Below are positions 1 through 10,965 of a DNA stretch of 64,000 nt, piece after piece. The stretch lies in NCBI GenBank assembly GCA_039566865.1, contig CM076948.1, positions 21,587,001 to 21,651,000 on the forward strand, read 5' to 3'. The notes under the pieces were generated by a model. That model was given only the letters and a program-made list of their open reading frames with translations, made no database searches and was not told where the DNA came from. This DNA is from Aurelia coerulea (lineage: Eukaryota > Cnidaria > Scyphozoa > Semaeostomeae > Ulmaridae). Both the position numbers and the translations under genes were made by a program. Numbering within the stretch: the first letter of the stretch is position 1; each line of letters starts with the position of its first letter.

Positions 1-337
1 TTTGTGAGATTGGTTCTCAAGAATTCAAAAGAGGTATTCTCGATGCAATGATAGAAACAATAGCCGATTTTTGTGAACAATAGCTTAATGCTGTGAAACA
101 ATAGACCTACATTGGAAAACGAAATCTGTTGTCTCTTTCTTTCTGCAAGGTCCATCCAATTGAGATATGTGTAATACTTTGATATATGCTATGTTAAAAT
201 TCGCTTGATATCTAAATCTTGTGGAACTATGGATTCAAAACAGTTTCATCGTCTCAAGACCGAATTGTTTAGTTCACAAAAGTGCATCGGATCAATCACA
301 AGGCTATCATCTGCTGCTTCGACGAATGGTTCAGGAG

Positions 338-600
338 ACTGACGACTTTTCATTAAGATATCGTGACGGGAGTTTGCCACAAGTCGCCATGAGGTTATCA
401 ACATCCGCACAATTATGTATTCGAGTAAGCCTGGCACTACACCCAGCTCCATTTCAAAAGTTCCTGATGTGCTTGCCCCATCCCTCCATGCCATTTTACG
501 ACCAAGCTGCAATTGGTCCACCCTCATGCATATCAAAGAGCTCCCAGTTATGGGCCAACATTTGATGAACAGATGGGTTAATTTGGACCACAACGCCAAG
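338..600 (-). pseudogene. decayed coding remnant with HQMLAHNWEL motif
   Basis: Read on the minus strand from about 596 downwards, one frame gives a protein-like stretch containing HQMLAHNWELFDMHEGG, then two in-frame stops and further sensible sequence (KHIRN, NLMATCGKLPSRY). A second remnant with the same HQMLAHNWEL core lies near 14.56 kb. I do not recognise the family. Two diverged copies 14 kb apart, one of them inside a foldback element, suggest an old transposon-encoded protein. The interrupting stops argue against a live gene. Confidence 0.4.
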
Positions 601-775
601 ACATCCCATCTTTACTAATTACTTCATCCTTTACATGGCAGTCTCCTTGATGACTGTAACACTACTTGTAGGTTCTTTGGCACAAGGTTATTTGCACAAG
701 GACTGCTACGTGTGTCTGTTGCAGCGCTTTGGCTTAAATCATACTCTCCAGTAGCATTGAATGAATATAACTTTC
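591..775 (-). pseudogene. tandem duplicate of the 3' end of the GPCR gene
   Basis: Positions 591-775 match 798-982 base for base apart from scattered substitutions, an offset of 207 bp. On the minus strand the duplicate still reads as the C-terminal tail of a related receptor (FNATGEYDLSQ ... KNLQVV) and ends at a TGA at 624-626 aligned with the TAA of the intact gene. Only the tail is present; no transmembrane segments precede it. It is either the leftover of a partly deleted paralogue or a local segmental duplication. The tail frame is still open, so the event is not ancient. Confidence 0.75.
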
Positions 776-830
776 ATATCGAATAGGAAGTTTCATACAA
801 CGCCAAGACATCCCATCTTTAGTAATTACT

Positions 831-1796
831 TTATTCTTTGCATGACAGTTTCCTTGCAGAGTGCACCACCACTTGAAGGTTCTTTGACACACGGTTATTT
901 GCAATCAGACTACTAGGTGTGTCTGTTGTAGCGATTTGGCTTAAATCATGCTCTCCAGTAGCATTGAATGAACATAACTTTCCCTTCAAAGTTCTTTTAC
1001 TAAATCTGTAGAACACTAGATGTCTCGCTTGAGGTTGAAGAAATATATAGATTAATGGATCTGCCACCATGTTCACATTGTAACAAATGACAATAATTGA
1101 TCGAAGTGTAGTTGTGCCCCAATTTGTTGCCATGAAAAAGATGAAATTTGTTGTCAGTGGCACGATTTCGAAAATGATAAAGCATAGTAAAATTGCAGTA
1201 ATCATTCTGAAGAATTTATTTTGATCAGTTTGAATATTCCGTTGCACGCCTGTCTTTGAAACATTGTAATATATCGTAGAGTAGGTTATTAAGAATAAAG
1301 TCAAAAATGTGCCATCTAGTAAAAGCCACACTAATTTGTTAAATGTTGTATACAGTTGGTTGTCTTCGAGTAAGCACATTGAAATGCCGCTTATAACTCC
1401 TATCATCCACATAGTGATAACAGCAATTTTGATGTTTCTCATCCTCACCCATACACGATGTTGCAAAGGGAAATTGCAGCCCAGGAATCGATCCATCGTT
1501 AGCATGTATATCATTGCATACCATGTTAAATATACACCAGCTCTCAAAGACCAGTTAATATTCCATGGTATCGACCCACTTTTGTGTCCATAGATATTCA
1601 ACACATCACCGCTTATCCAGCCAATAGCTATTATGATATCAGTGATGCTAAGGCTTTTGATAATAATGATTTGGTTCGAGTTGCGGAAGTTTATTTGTGA
1701 CAGCGTGTATAATCCTATTGCATTGAATATCACCGCTAAAGCAGAAACCGTCATTGATGCTATTCTGACTATCTGTTCTGAATCTGCCGCCATCAT
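831..1796 (-). CDS. class A (rhodopsin-like) G protein-coupled receptor, intronless
   Basis: A 321-residue intronless frame with seven hydrophobic segments at about residues 9-32, 42-66, 84-100, 122-144, 154-177, 194-221 and 228-252. Class A landmarks are present but divergent: SITD in TM2 holds the conserved Asp; TM3 ends in MDRF (102-104 in place of DRY); TM6 has FEIVPL where CWxP is usual; TM7 has N-x3-DPLIY (242-250) for NPxxY. The GN motif of TM1 has become GLY. A basic, Ser/Thr-rich tail of about 60 residues follows. It should sit in the plasma membrane and signal through G proteins; the ligand cannot be predicted. Start ATG at 1794-1796, with a second ATG directly after it. Single-exon orphan receptors like this are common in cnidarian genomes, often in tandem, which fits the duplicated tail next door. 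Confidence 0.85.
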   Translation of the reverse strand: MMAADSEQIVRIASMTVSALAVIFNAIGLYTLSQINFRNSNQIIIIKSLSITDIIIAIGWISGDVLNIYGHKSGSIPWNINWSLRAGVYLTWYAMIYMLTMDRFLGCNFPLQHRVWVRMRNIKIAVITMWMIGVISGISMCLLEDNQLYTTFNKLVWLLLDGTFLTLFLITYSTIYYNVSKTGVQRNIQTDQNKFFRMITAILLCFIIFEIVPLTTNFIFFMATNWGTTTLRSIIVICYNVNMVADPLIYIFLQPQARHLVFYRFSKRTLKGKLCSFNATGEHDLSQIATTDTPSSLIANNRVSKNLQVVVHSARKLSCKE

Positions 1797-2889
1797 TAAT
1801 GATTATCGCTGCGGGGGACTCGGGTGTTTTCTTGCGTATGCGACGTAAGAGCCTAATTAAAGAGCAAACCAGATATATGTATACTTCTGTCAGCCGCGAT
1901 AATGCCTTTATTGATCAAGCACAAGTAATTTGATGAATGCATTGCATAATGCTTTTCACGACATTCATTTGACCATTAAAGCATAATCAGGTACTTGATT
2001 TGTGATTTGTGAATATAATTGATCTATTGCCGCGGGAGTTCAGGTATTTCCTATCTGTAAGTGAAACGAGACACTTTAGGATAACCCAACTTCTTCCAGG
2101 GATCGTAATGTTTGTTGAGACTCTTCTTTGCGCACTTCGAATGTTCTTTTTCCTTGACTTTTAAATATTAAATGCCATGTAAGTTATTCAGTGTGACGTT
2201 GACTGTTTCTCGCAAATGTTTTTTTGTTTGTTTTATATGTCATTGAGCAGAATTAGTATTTGTTACTCTTCATTCATTTCCTATGCAAAATCGATCTTCT
2301 AATGAGCATTCATTTCATTTTGAATTCTTCCTACTCGGTGGCCCCCACTGACCTGCCAAAAATTGCTGCTGTTGTCAGATCAATTCGTGCCAATGGTCAT
2401 ATCCAAACCACAAGAACTCTTTGCCTTTTATCAATCAGTAAGCTTGAAAAGATCTATTCTTCCTTCCTTATCACCACAAAATCGATCTCCTACTGAGCTG
2501 CTGTCTGCTCAGCGTTTCATTTTTGCACCAGTTACAATATTTTACTTTCTGTCAATTTTCAGCGTCTGACATCAATCACAAGAATTTTTTTTTTTTATCA
2601 GTAAACAAGCAGAATTGGACATATTCTTCTCTCGCTATCGTCACAAATGCGATTTCCTAATAAGCTGTGGACAGACCAATTTTTCGAATGGGTTTTAATC
2701 AGTGACGATAGCTTTGCTTTGTCTTCGACTCCCAGTAGAGTTCCTCCTACTCTTCATCTATTGCAAATATAAAGACAATCTTCTGGTAAGCTTTTGTAAA
2801 GCGTCGCTAGAATAATGTGTAGAGTGGTTTATTTCTTGTGAATCAAGTATTCTTTAATAAAACGACAATGTACTGAGAAATTGATAAAA

Positions 2890-2921
2890 CATAACGTTTC
2901 GAGCTTTGCTCTTCATCAAGT
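2890..2921 (-). other. hammerhead-ribozyme-like core (degenerate)
   Basis: On the minus strand the sequence reads TTGATGA, then AGAGC-AAA-GCTC, then GAAAC. This is the conserved-core order of a hammerhead (CUGAUGA, stem II, GAAA) with a 4-bp stem II. The first core C is not in its expected place and one extra base precedes the stem, so catalysis is doubtful. Hammerheads of this short-stem kind are known from Penelope-like elements and retrozymes in animals. No flanking reverse transcriptase was seen. Confidence 0.3.
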
Positions 2922-4706
2922 GCTTTATTTCTTGTTAGTATCTTTGATTGATAACAGGAATTGGTTTTTTTACATGACTTGATTGCATCAACTGCCTCAG
3001 CTCTTTCTTCCAGACTTGAAACTAGAACGTATTCTTCCTAATAATTTGATCAATTAACTTTCGGTCTTTTTGCGAGTTTCCTTGCATGCTCATAATTTGT
3101 TTGCTATGGATTAACTTGTTCGTCTTTGTCCGAACTTCCAGTTTCTCCAACAAAAAAAGCAAGCATTGTTTATCAAATCAACGTTCTATGATCATACGCA
3201 TAATAGTGGGCGGTATGCATAAGATGTTTTCATGATCTTCTTTGAATAGCAACGCACGACTTTATTCTTGATTTGTGGTTTATGAATAGAATTCAGCACC
3301 GCAGGAATTCATGTATTTTTGTCAGCATGCGAATTCGCAGCTACCAAATGAGCGTCTGTCCCTATCACCGTCGATAGGTCACTGACGTATCAAATACAAT
3401 TTACTTGGTCATCTTTATGTGTCAGCTTTCCACGACTATCTTTAAATACCAATGCACAATTCGTTCTTGGTTTTGCGTTTATAGATAGCATTGATTAAGC
3501 ATTGCAGGAATTTAAAATTTCTCCTGAATGTTGGTTTACCACCAGCAGCAAACTATGTTTCTGCCTCTATCACCTTTGCTAACTTTCTAACGTATTAAAT
3601 AGAATTAGTTTGGTTATCGTAATTCGCAAACGTCCTTCAAGACTGTCATTTATTACTAATGCACAATTTTGTTTTTGATTTTTGGTTTATAAATAGAATT
3701 GATTCGACACAGGAGGAATCCACGTGTATTTCAGGTCTTTGCGTAATGACAATAACAAAAGATGCATCTATTTCTTTCAGCCGTGGTGACGCACGGTCTT
3801 ACGAAAAGCAAGTAATTCGTTTGATTTGTTTGTTGCTTGTCTTCATTGAATCAATAATCGTTCTGTTTTCTTCCAAACACAGAACTAAATTCTGTTCTTC
3901 CAGTTGGCTTACCACTGGCTTGCGAAATGCAAGTAATTTGGTTTGGTTTCGAAATGCTTTGTTTTACTTCAGTTCCTAAGTTTCTGACTATCTTTTAGAT
4001 TTCAAAGACAAAGGAAGTTCTTGATACGCGATTTGGAAAATGTAATGAAAACAATTCCGAGTCTTTAGTCTCCTGCTCACTAGAATGGCTTTGCTTGTGA
4101 CTGTCGTCAGCAGAGCCTAATTTTCTTTTTCCTTCGCTAAATTGATCTGCAAATATAGCTGTGGCAATAGTTTACCTTTCCTCGAGAGTTGCTTTGTTTG
4201 TATCTATTATCAGAGCACATATTTTTCTTCTGCTGGTAAATTGATCTGCCAATAAAGCTGCAGTCAGAACAATGTGCAAGTCATTTTTCATCCGTGACAA
4301 TAGCTTACATTCCGTTAAGTAATGGCTGTGAAGAATTGCGTTGTTTGTATCTGTTATCAGCAGAGCCTTGTCTACTTACGTCCTTGATTGATCGCGATAA
4401 TGAATTTGTCTATTATCTGTCACTTAATTTGCTTCTTCTATCAAGAGAAAACATATATTATCTTTCTTTAACTGGTGAACAGCTACGAGATAAATTGGAG
4501 TAGTCTACTTTCTGTTTATATTGCTAATTGATCACGCCTGAGCTGTCAATTGGTCCACTTTTTCTTCTATAAAAGAACAAACAAATCCATAAACTCATGG
4601 ATAATGAGATAAATTTTGAGCAGTTCCTTGCTTGATAATAATTCAGATGCTACCAGTGATCCAGTAACGCTCGGATGCTACCAGTGAACTCTCTTAGCAA
4701 ACCTGT

Positions 4707-4849
4707 CGAGGGGTGTATCACTCATTCGAATAAGCGTGCGAAATTTTCTTAAACAATTGGACTTTTATGGATTTTTGCGGATTTTTCTTGAAAACAAAAG
4801 GATTTTTGCCAAATGTGTACGAGATTTTTACAGGGTGATACGCCCCTCG
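4707..4849. mobile_element. 143-bp MITE with CGAGGGGTGTATCAC ends
   Basis: Terminal inverted repeats CGAGGGGTGTATCAC and GTGATACGCCCCTCG are flanked on both sides by AACCTGT (4700-4706, 4850-4856), and CG follows on both sides so the duplication may be up to 9 bp. The interior is AT-rich with no coding capacity. A non-autonomous DNA transposon; a 7-9 bp duplication would fit a hAT- or Mutator-type transposase. Confidence 0.65.
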
Positions 4850-5400
4850 AACCTGTCGGTTGAACTGAATTGAATTTCTTGTTTGACTGTAAGTTTCTTT
4901 ATTTCCCTTCCTTGCTTTTGGTTCTTGTTTTCCTTCCTTGCCTTCAGCTCGCTTATTTATCAACAGAACGGACAAATTATTTTTCTTCGATTATTCGAGA
5001 TTTAGGTTCCTTGGTTGATAATAGTTTACTTTCAGTATGTATCTGGATCACAAAATCAATTCACATCTTATCCATCGAATAGCCCTCCTTTTTTCAACAA
5101 AAAACACAAACAATCGTCCATCTCGTAGACTCATGATCAATTTGAAATAAGATTAATTTCAAATCATCTTCTTGATTGATAGCAGTGCACTTCCTGTCGT
5201 TGTCTTTTGCTGATCGCAGGAATTGTTGTGTTCTTCATCTCGTATCTGTCTGTCCGCTCTCTCTTCTTCAAACACAGTGAAATGGATTGCAAATTATTTA
5301 ATGATTATTACTAGAATTGTGCCTTCGTCTTCTTAAATTCATAGCTCGAGATGTCTGTCTTTTTGCTGACCTTTTGAATTTTAATACCAGAGCAAAGTGC

Positions 5401-7362
5401 CATTATTTTGGCTTGACAGATTTTTTATTTCTGTCTTTAAAGTGAATAACCTGTGTTAAAAGATGAGATCTCATAGGTTTGTAAATAGCCTATTGTATTG
5501 ATAATCCAAAGCGTCGCGAAAGAAAGCAATGCTAAAGAAAACAAGAGGGATTCTGTGTTTGTGTCCCATTTAGCATAGCTTCCAAATCTTTAACTCGTGT
5601 TAAAAGGTGGGTGTAAAATTCTGTGATCTATTTCTTTTGTTTGAGTGGCTTGAAACAAACTTTAGTTACTTGTCTTAAATTCTACCTTTGGACATTTCAG
5701 AAGTTCTAAATATTTTTTGAATTTGCAGCGTATGCTACATTTTAACTCATTTGAGGGTGTGACGTCATCAAATTTCTAAATCATAAACCAGAAAAGAGAC
5801 AGACTTTTGCTTGATACCATGTTGTAGACATCCATAAACTATGGTTTTCTTCCAAATTATTTCATGTTGCTTCAAACAGTTTAGAAATTACGGTGGTTTT
5901 AAGTTTTTTCGAAGATTTTTCTTGAATTCTTGAAAAAGTAGAAAAAACACTCTAATTCTGAAAATATTGAAGATTTCAGAAAAGTCCAACGGTAGAATTA
6001 TAGAGAAGTTGCTAAAGTTTCTTTTCAAAGTAATAAGTAAATGAATTTTACACTAGCTTTTTTCAAGATTTGGAACCTATGCTGTCCCATTTATAAAGCA
6101 ATATATATCTCAGGTCATTCACTTTGATCATCAATTACCAGGACACCAGCAACACTAGCTTTTATCTGATCATTTATTTTTATTTGTGTGTGACCGTACA
6201 AATGCAACTTGGCAAAGCCATTTTACACTGGTTCACGATTTGTTCTTTAGTAAGGGAAAATTATTCTTAACTTCTTCCTGTCTTTATTTTGGAAAGCGTA
6301 ATGATTCGAAGAGGAAGAGTGCCAAACTTTTACCAAAACCTCATTTTATTTATCAGCAAAACCGAGAACTGAAATGTTTCGTGCTTCTCATCAAGCAAGG
6401 CTATGTCCGTCTTCTGCTAGATATCATGCGATTATCTTTTTTAATATTTTGCGCGATTTTGCTCAGCTTTGATCTTTGCTATCTGTTCTTTCCAAAAAAG
6501 CCAATCTCCCGCCTTCTCCGATTACCTACTTAACAAAAATTTTCGTTTTCTTTGTTTAACTTGCAAGCAAAATTCCGTAATTTCCACTTTTCAATTACGA
6601 AGGATAATTTGCACCTGATATTTATCACGCCTGCTATCGTATAAAAGATTTATTTCAATTGGAATTGCGATTTTTTGTTATTTCGCTTGGACTAACCCTT
6701 CTATGGAATTAGATGTTTTCTTTATTCATATTTCATGAGCTGTTCAAATAATTCTGAATAATGAAGAAAGTTGTTCTTCTTGTGTAAACGTCATTACTTT
6801 TGTCTTTAAGAACACCGCCTCCAGATCCGTGGGTTTTGTTGACGAGGGAAACGGAAATCAGGTGTCAAGCTTGTATCCTTTTGCCAACCTTTGTTGGTAA
6901 GAATATCACCTCGAGAACTGTGGTTGACACTAGCTAGAGAAACCCTGGCCGCCCTTCCTTTCAAATTTATTTGATTGCGTGTTTACGCCTGCCATTTGTC
7001 TGTAAACACTTTGTGAGTAAGAACATCACCTCGCGGGCCGTAAGTTTTTATTGAGGGTAGCGAGAGAAACCCTGACCGTTTCTTGCCTTAAATCAATCTG
7101 TCAACCATTCTGATCTTAAATGTCTTTTTTAACTTTCAGACCCTTGTAAAAATCTGAAACACGGTTTCCAGCATATTCGAGCGTGCAAATTTTTTATTAA
7201 GTTCCTGCTTGCTTGCTCTTCTTTTGTTGAACTCAGCTTCTAGTTCGGGCTTCTACATTTGTTGATATGAGTTCATTTTCCAAACCATTCATGTTTTCGT
7301 TTGAATTAAAATATACTATCTTGATGGGCCCTCTCTAAACTTGAAAATTTTTATTTTTTCAG
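5401..7362. other. AT-rich gene-free stretch upstream of the kinase exons
   Basis: No exon, RNA gene or complete element recognised. It holds one copy (about 5757-5820) of a dispersed sequence beginning GTGACGTCATCAAAT that recurs near 38.40 and 49.83 kb. A 115-codon frame at 6186-6533 has no recognisable protein character. No kinase activation-loop sequence, which should directly precede the exon at 7363, could be found here. Confidence 0.5.
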
Positions 7363-7464
7363 GTTGATCTGTGGAGTTTGGGTGTATTATGTTACGAATT
7401 CTTGGTTGGAAATCCTCCATTTGAAACGAAGACTCATGATGAAACTTATGCACTAATTTCCAGG
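7363..7464 (+). CDS. Aurora kinase exon (VDLWSLG to LISR)
   Basis: Acceptor TTTTTTCAG precedes 7363 and donor GTAAAT follows 7464. 34 codons, phase 0 on both sides. It encodes the helix-F aspartate motif DLWSLG and the Aurora-typical [12 protein letters not shown] stretch. Confidence 0.88.
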
Positions 7465-10400
7465 GTAAATATTACAGTAAAGTGCCACCTTTAGGGACCT
7501 GCCTTTTGACTTAAAGGGGCTCCGTCGTCAAAATGTAAACAAAACGATGATTTTTGCAGTTTTTTTAATGGTGATATCACACAGGATTTTCGTATTTTTT
7601 TTCAAAATGAAAGTTGCTGTTTGGGCATTAATCATTGTACAGTAGAAACCCGCATAAAAGAACCTGTTTTTATAAGAACCTAGAGGCTGAAATTCAATCT
7701 TTAAAACCCCCTAAATAAGAACCCCTAAAAGGCCGAAACTGGGAAAGGTTCTTATATAATAGCTTTAATATAAATTATTAAAATGACAAGAATGCTTAGA
7801 ATTCTTCACATTCTGATCAGACTTCTTCATTGGTACAAAAGATTTGTTCTCAAGAATTCTCAAGAAATCTCAAGAATTCTTGAGCTGGAAAACAGAGTGT
7901 TAATGTGTGCAAGGCCTGCTCGTATATACCTTTTTAAGAACCTTACAGGCTGGAATTTAGAATAGCAGCCATTTAATTAAGAACCAATTCAGGCTGCCCA
8001 GAAAAAACCTAGGTTCTTTTATGCGGGTTTCTACTGTACTTCACTTTGGAACAAACCAAACATTCATAGCTTCTACGATTGCTCGGATATAAATGGATGT
8101 TTAACGGTCACTTTTTCGTGTCTTGGGTGAAGCCACCAAACAAACTGCAGAGAACAATGGATGAACAATGGATAATCGTCGACACGTGCGAGTTTACGGA
8201 TTTTTTTACTGTTTGACGACGGAGCCCCTTTAAGTATGTTGTTCTTACTTTATCAGCCCATTGTTCTTCTATTCTTCTTGAGAAAATTCATTGTCTGAGT
8301 TGGTTATAAAGCAGTTTCTTAAAGGCGGGACTTAATAGAAAGAATAGACTTAATAGGATACACTGTATTTTACATTCACCTTTGTTAAGTTTTATCAGAC
8401 ACTTCTACTATTCGCAAATTGTGACATGGCGAATGATAGTCAACACCTCTTTTTTACCATTTTGGAACTGAAGGACATGATTAGTTATGCACAGAAGTAA
8501 CGCATCCATATGGATGAAAAAAAGCCGCAGTTAGATAATGCTGGGTTTAGAGATTGTAGACTCTAATATATTTGCTACAAAGGATGATTAAAACTTCTAG
8601 GAATCTAATATTGCTAACAACCTTTGTGCGTTACGTTCTTATCATAATTACTCTTCATTTCAGGTCATGTATCAGTTCCCAGAACATGTTACACCCCTTG
8701 CAAGAGATCTTATCGGAAAGGTAGGTTGGATGAAGGCTTTTTCTTTGATTGCTCAAAGTAAAATATACGACTGCCCCACCAAAAATACTGCTTTAGCTGC
8801 ATTTTAATTCGCCTGAGTATAAACATCTTCGGGTACGAAATGTTCCCGTTTTCCAACTCATAGTAACTTGTGTGTACAAACCTAAACTGATTGAAAGAGG
8901 CGTACCAATGAAATCGCAGAGTAAATCTCCAATAACAAGACAGTTGTATTAAATCTCGAAAATCATCACTTCATCAGAGACAGCGCTCCTACTCTTACAA
9001 GGTCTCGTTAACTCTGACTCTACAATTAATAAACTCATGTGATACAATGCTCAATACAATGGTAAATTCTGGCCAATCATATTTAAGAATAACAGGATAC
9101 AATGTAATACGCAATACATGTTAATGTCCAGATACCTTTCCTGTGTGAAAACTGTCTTCTCTAAATCAACAGTGGAGCACATTAATCAACATAATGACAA
9201 ATTACTTGTGAGCACATAGGTTCCGCAACTCTAATTTTAGTAAATATGTCTGCTACGGAAACCGCCTGTAATACAACTGCAACATACAAAGCAGATGCAT
9301 CACGAAATATCAGCGCGCCTACGCAGGGTTTCCCACACCAACAAGCGGCACGTTTCCATTAACTCACGTTTCCATTCTTTAAAGATAGCCCGTTGGGATG
9401 GTAAAAAAATAAGGCTGTTTTAGCGTTTTAAATTTTCCCAGGGATAAGTGCTTTTGGTGCTACCATTTCTTCAGTTCCGTTTCAAACTTATCCCTTTAAA
9501 CTTCCCACTCTGAGCACTTTTTTAAAGAATCACCTTTTCTAAGGGTAATGGAAACGCAAGGCCAAAAAAGTTGTTCACCCATTTGTGTTTAACCCCGCGT
9601 TAATGGGAATCAGCCGTGAATAATGCTTCAATCTTAGACGTCAATTGAAAGATATTAAAAATTGGAGAGTGAATTTTTAAGATGTTTTTAATATTTTAAT
9701 GCAGGAAAAGGGGTTTTTTCGTTGGGAGTTCTGGCAAATTTTCATTTGAAAATTATGCAGAAATTTACACAAAGTTCCACCCAAGTCTCTTCCGCGAAAA
9801 GAAAACCAAAACCAAGGTAGTGTGGCAATTTTTGGGGCAATTTGTTTGGGTATAAACACGGGAGGGACTTGGGCAAATCCAGTCCAAATACGATGCCACC
9901 GCAGCATAGAGATGCATATCAACCCTTTCGCAGTTACAAGTGACCTATATGTTATATCATTGATTGTTGCAATAAACTAACATGTGATACTGCAGTACTA
10001 GCACAAAGGAAATATTGTCTAAGAAGAACAGTATTACACTGCCACAAAGAAACTCATTTTGTAAAACCAGGCTGTTTGGTTACTTATAAATATGATATAA
10101 GCGTTATATACAACCAAATGTTGGACAATAACCATGGTGCCATCTGGCAGGCTGCAGTTTCTCATTAGTCAATTTCTTAGTGGCGGGGTAATACTGTATT
10201 ACACGAGAGAATGGACAGTTGAAATTAATTGATAAGTTCAAGAAGTGTAAAATATATTTGATTATTTTATCTTGTTTTTACTTTATTTGATCCTTTATCA
10301 AACATTGGATCATTGTCTATCACTTTATTTGCAGTTGCTTCAACACCGCCCTGAAAACCGGTTGCCATTAGATGCCGTTCTTACACATCCTTGGATCAGG

Positions 10401-10481
10401 ATGAATGCTGCTATGTTTCAAGGCATGTCTCATGGTGCTGCCACAGCAAATACTCAAACAAGCAAGACAACGAATGTATGA
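7363..10481 (+). CDS. Aurora kinase, C-terminal three exons (partial)
   Basis: Exons 7363-7464, 8664-8720 and 10335-10481 join in phase 0 into 101 codons plus stop covering the end of the kinase C-lobe. Aurora signatures are [46 protein letters not shown] and the closing HPWI motif (subdomains IX-XI). The tail after HPWI is short and Thr/Ala-rich. The exon breaks (before VDLW, after ISR, before LLQH) match those I recall for vertebrate Aurora A. Aurora kinases phosphorylate Ser/Thr on mitotic spindle and chromosomal passenger substrates. The N-terminus, ATP site, HRD and DFG motifs and activation loop are not in the preceding 7.3 kb, so either a long intron (with the GPCR on its opposite strand) separates them or this is a broken copy. 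Aurora A cannot be told from B here. Confidence 0.85.
7515..8229. mobile_element. TTAA-flanked MITE (AGGGGCTCCGTCG ends), copy 1
   Basis: Terminal inverted repeats AGGGGCTCCGTCG / CGACGGAGCCCCT are flanked by TTAA at 7511-7514 and 8230-8233, the duplication typical of piggyBac-type transposases. It lies in the first Aurora intron of the window and carries a second element at 7640-8036. A sister copy at 33908-35249 lacks that inner insertion. Confidence 0.8.
7640..8036. mobile_element. TA-flanked MITE (CAGTAGAAACCCGCATAA ends), nested
   Basis: 397 bp with near-perfect ends CAGTAGAAACCCGCATAA and its complement, flanked by TA at 7638-7639 and 8037-8038. Interior has repeated RAGAACCT phrases and no protein. 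Inserted in the TTAA-flanked MITE; the sister copy reads straight through as ATTGTACTTCAC. A close relative lies at 54269-54645 and a diverged one at 30863-31287. Confidence 0.85.
8664..8720 (+). CDS. Aurora kinase exon ([19 protein letters not shown])
   Basis: Acceptor TTTCAG before 8664, donor GTAGGT after 8720. 19 codons, phase 0. It corresponds to the conserved FP(D/E)-x-V-x3-ARDLI segment of Aurora kinases. Confidence 0.88.
10335..10481 (+). CDS. Aurora kinase terminal exon
   Basis: Acceptor TTTGCAG before 10335. 48 codons and TGA at 10479-10481. It starts [12 protein letters not shown] (the conserved C-lobe Arg is present), then HPWI, then a 27-residue tail rich in Thr, Asn and Ala. 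Confidence 0.85.
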   Translation: MLQHRPENRLPLDAVLTHPWIRMNAAMFQGMSHGAATANTQTSKTTNV

Positions 10482-10596
10482 TATTTCTTAGAGGTTGGTG
10501 AATCAATTCTGAAAGGCAACTCGTCAATCATTTGATGACACTCACACTTATCTACTAATCTCTATCATAAGATAGAACTTTCTTCCCTTTACGTCT

Positions 10597-10965
10597 GGTT
10601 CCCACTGTGTGATATACAAGCATTGCCATCATTATCGTCAACTTTTCGCGTACGATGAAACTTCATTGCGCAAGTGACAATAGAACTTTTGCGCTCGTCG
10701 CTGACAAATTAAGGTGACGAGTTGAATTTTTTTATTTTGTTTTAACTCAACGCTTTCTTATTGTATGATTTCATCGTGAAAGGAGTTATGGGTCGCTTCT
10801 AAATAACTGAGCTTCCTTTTTATAAAATTTGGCGTGGACAGAAGCGATGACTCTGTGGGAACGTGTGAGCGACGGGGTAAAGGCGATGAGGAAAGCGTGG
10901 ACGTAAGTGCGATAATCTTATCGCCTGCCATTAATGTTCATCGTGCAGTGGGAGCCAGGTTTTAG
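10597..10965. mobile_element. MITE with CTGGTTCCCACTG ends
   Basis: Ends CTGGTTCCCACTGTG and CAGTGGGAGCCAG are inverted repeats about 370 bp apart. The interior has several short GCGATRA-like phrases in both orientations. No clear target duplication was seen. Confidence 0.5.

Larger units (their letters stand above)
1930..5400. repeat. decayed tandem-repeat tract, T-rich, no gene seen
   Basis: The stretch is built of recurring diverged phrases. One about 200-bp unit recurs near 3264, 3462 and 3674, with an outlier near 1998: a TTGATTTGTGGTTTATGAATA-like start, then GCAGGAATT and a run like ATGTATTTC. Another phrase, AAATCGATCTYCTAATGAGC-like, recurs near 2286, 2481, 2646 and 2768, and AAATTGATCTGC near 4140 and 4237. 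Short ATG-started frames here are repeat by-products. I see no exon. Confidence 0.5.

Noticed and set aside
6186..6533. 115-codon frame upstream of the Aurora exons
   Set aside because: Checked as a possible missing kinase exon; contains no kinase motif.
8940..8990. CTGATGAAGTGATGATTTTCGAGA on the minus strand as another hammerhead
   Set aside because: The second box GAAA is missing and no stem II can be drawn.
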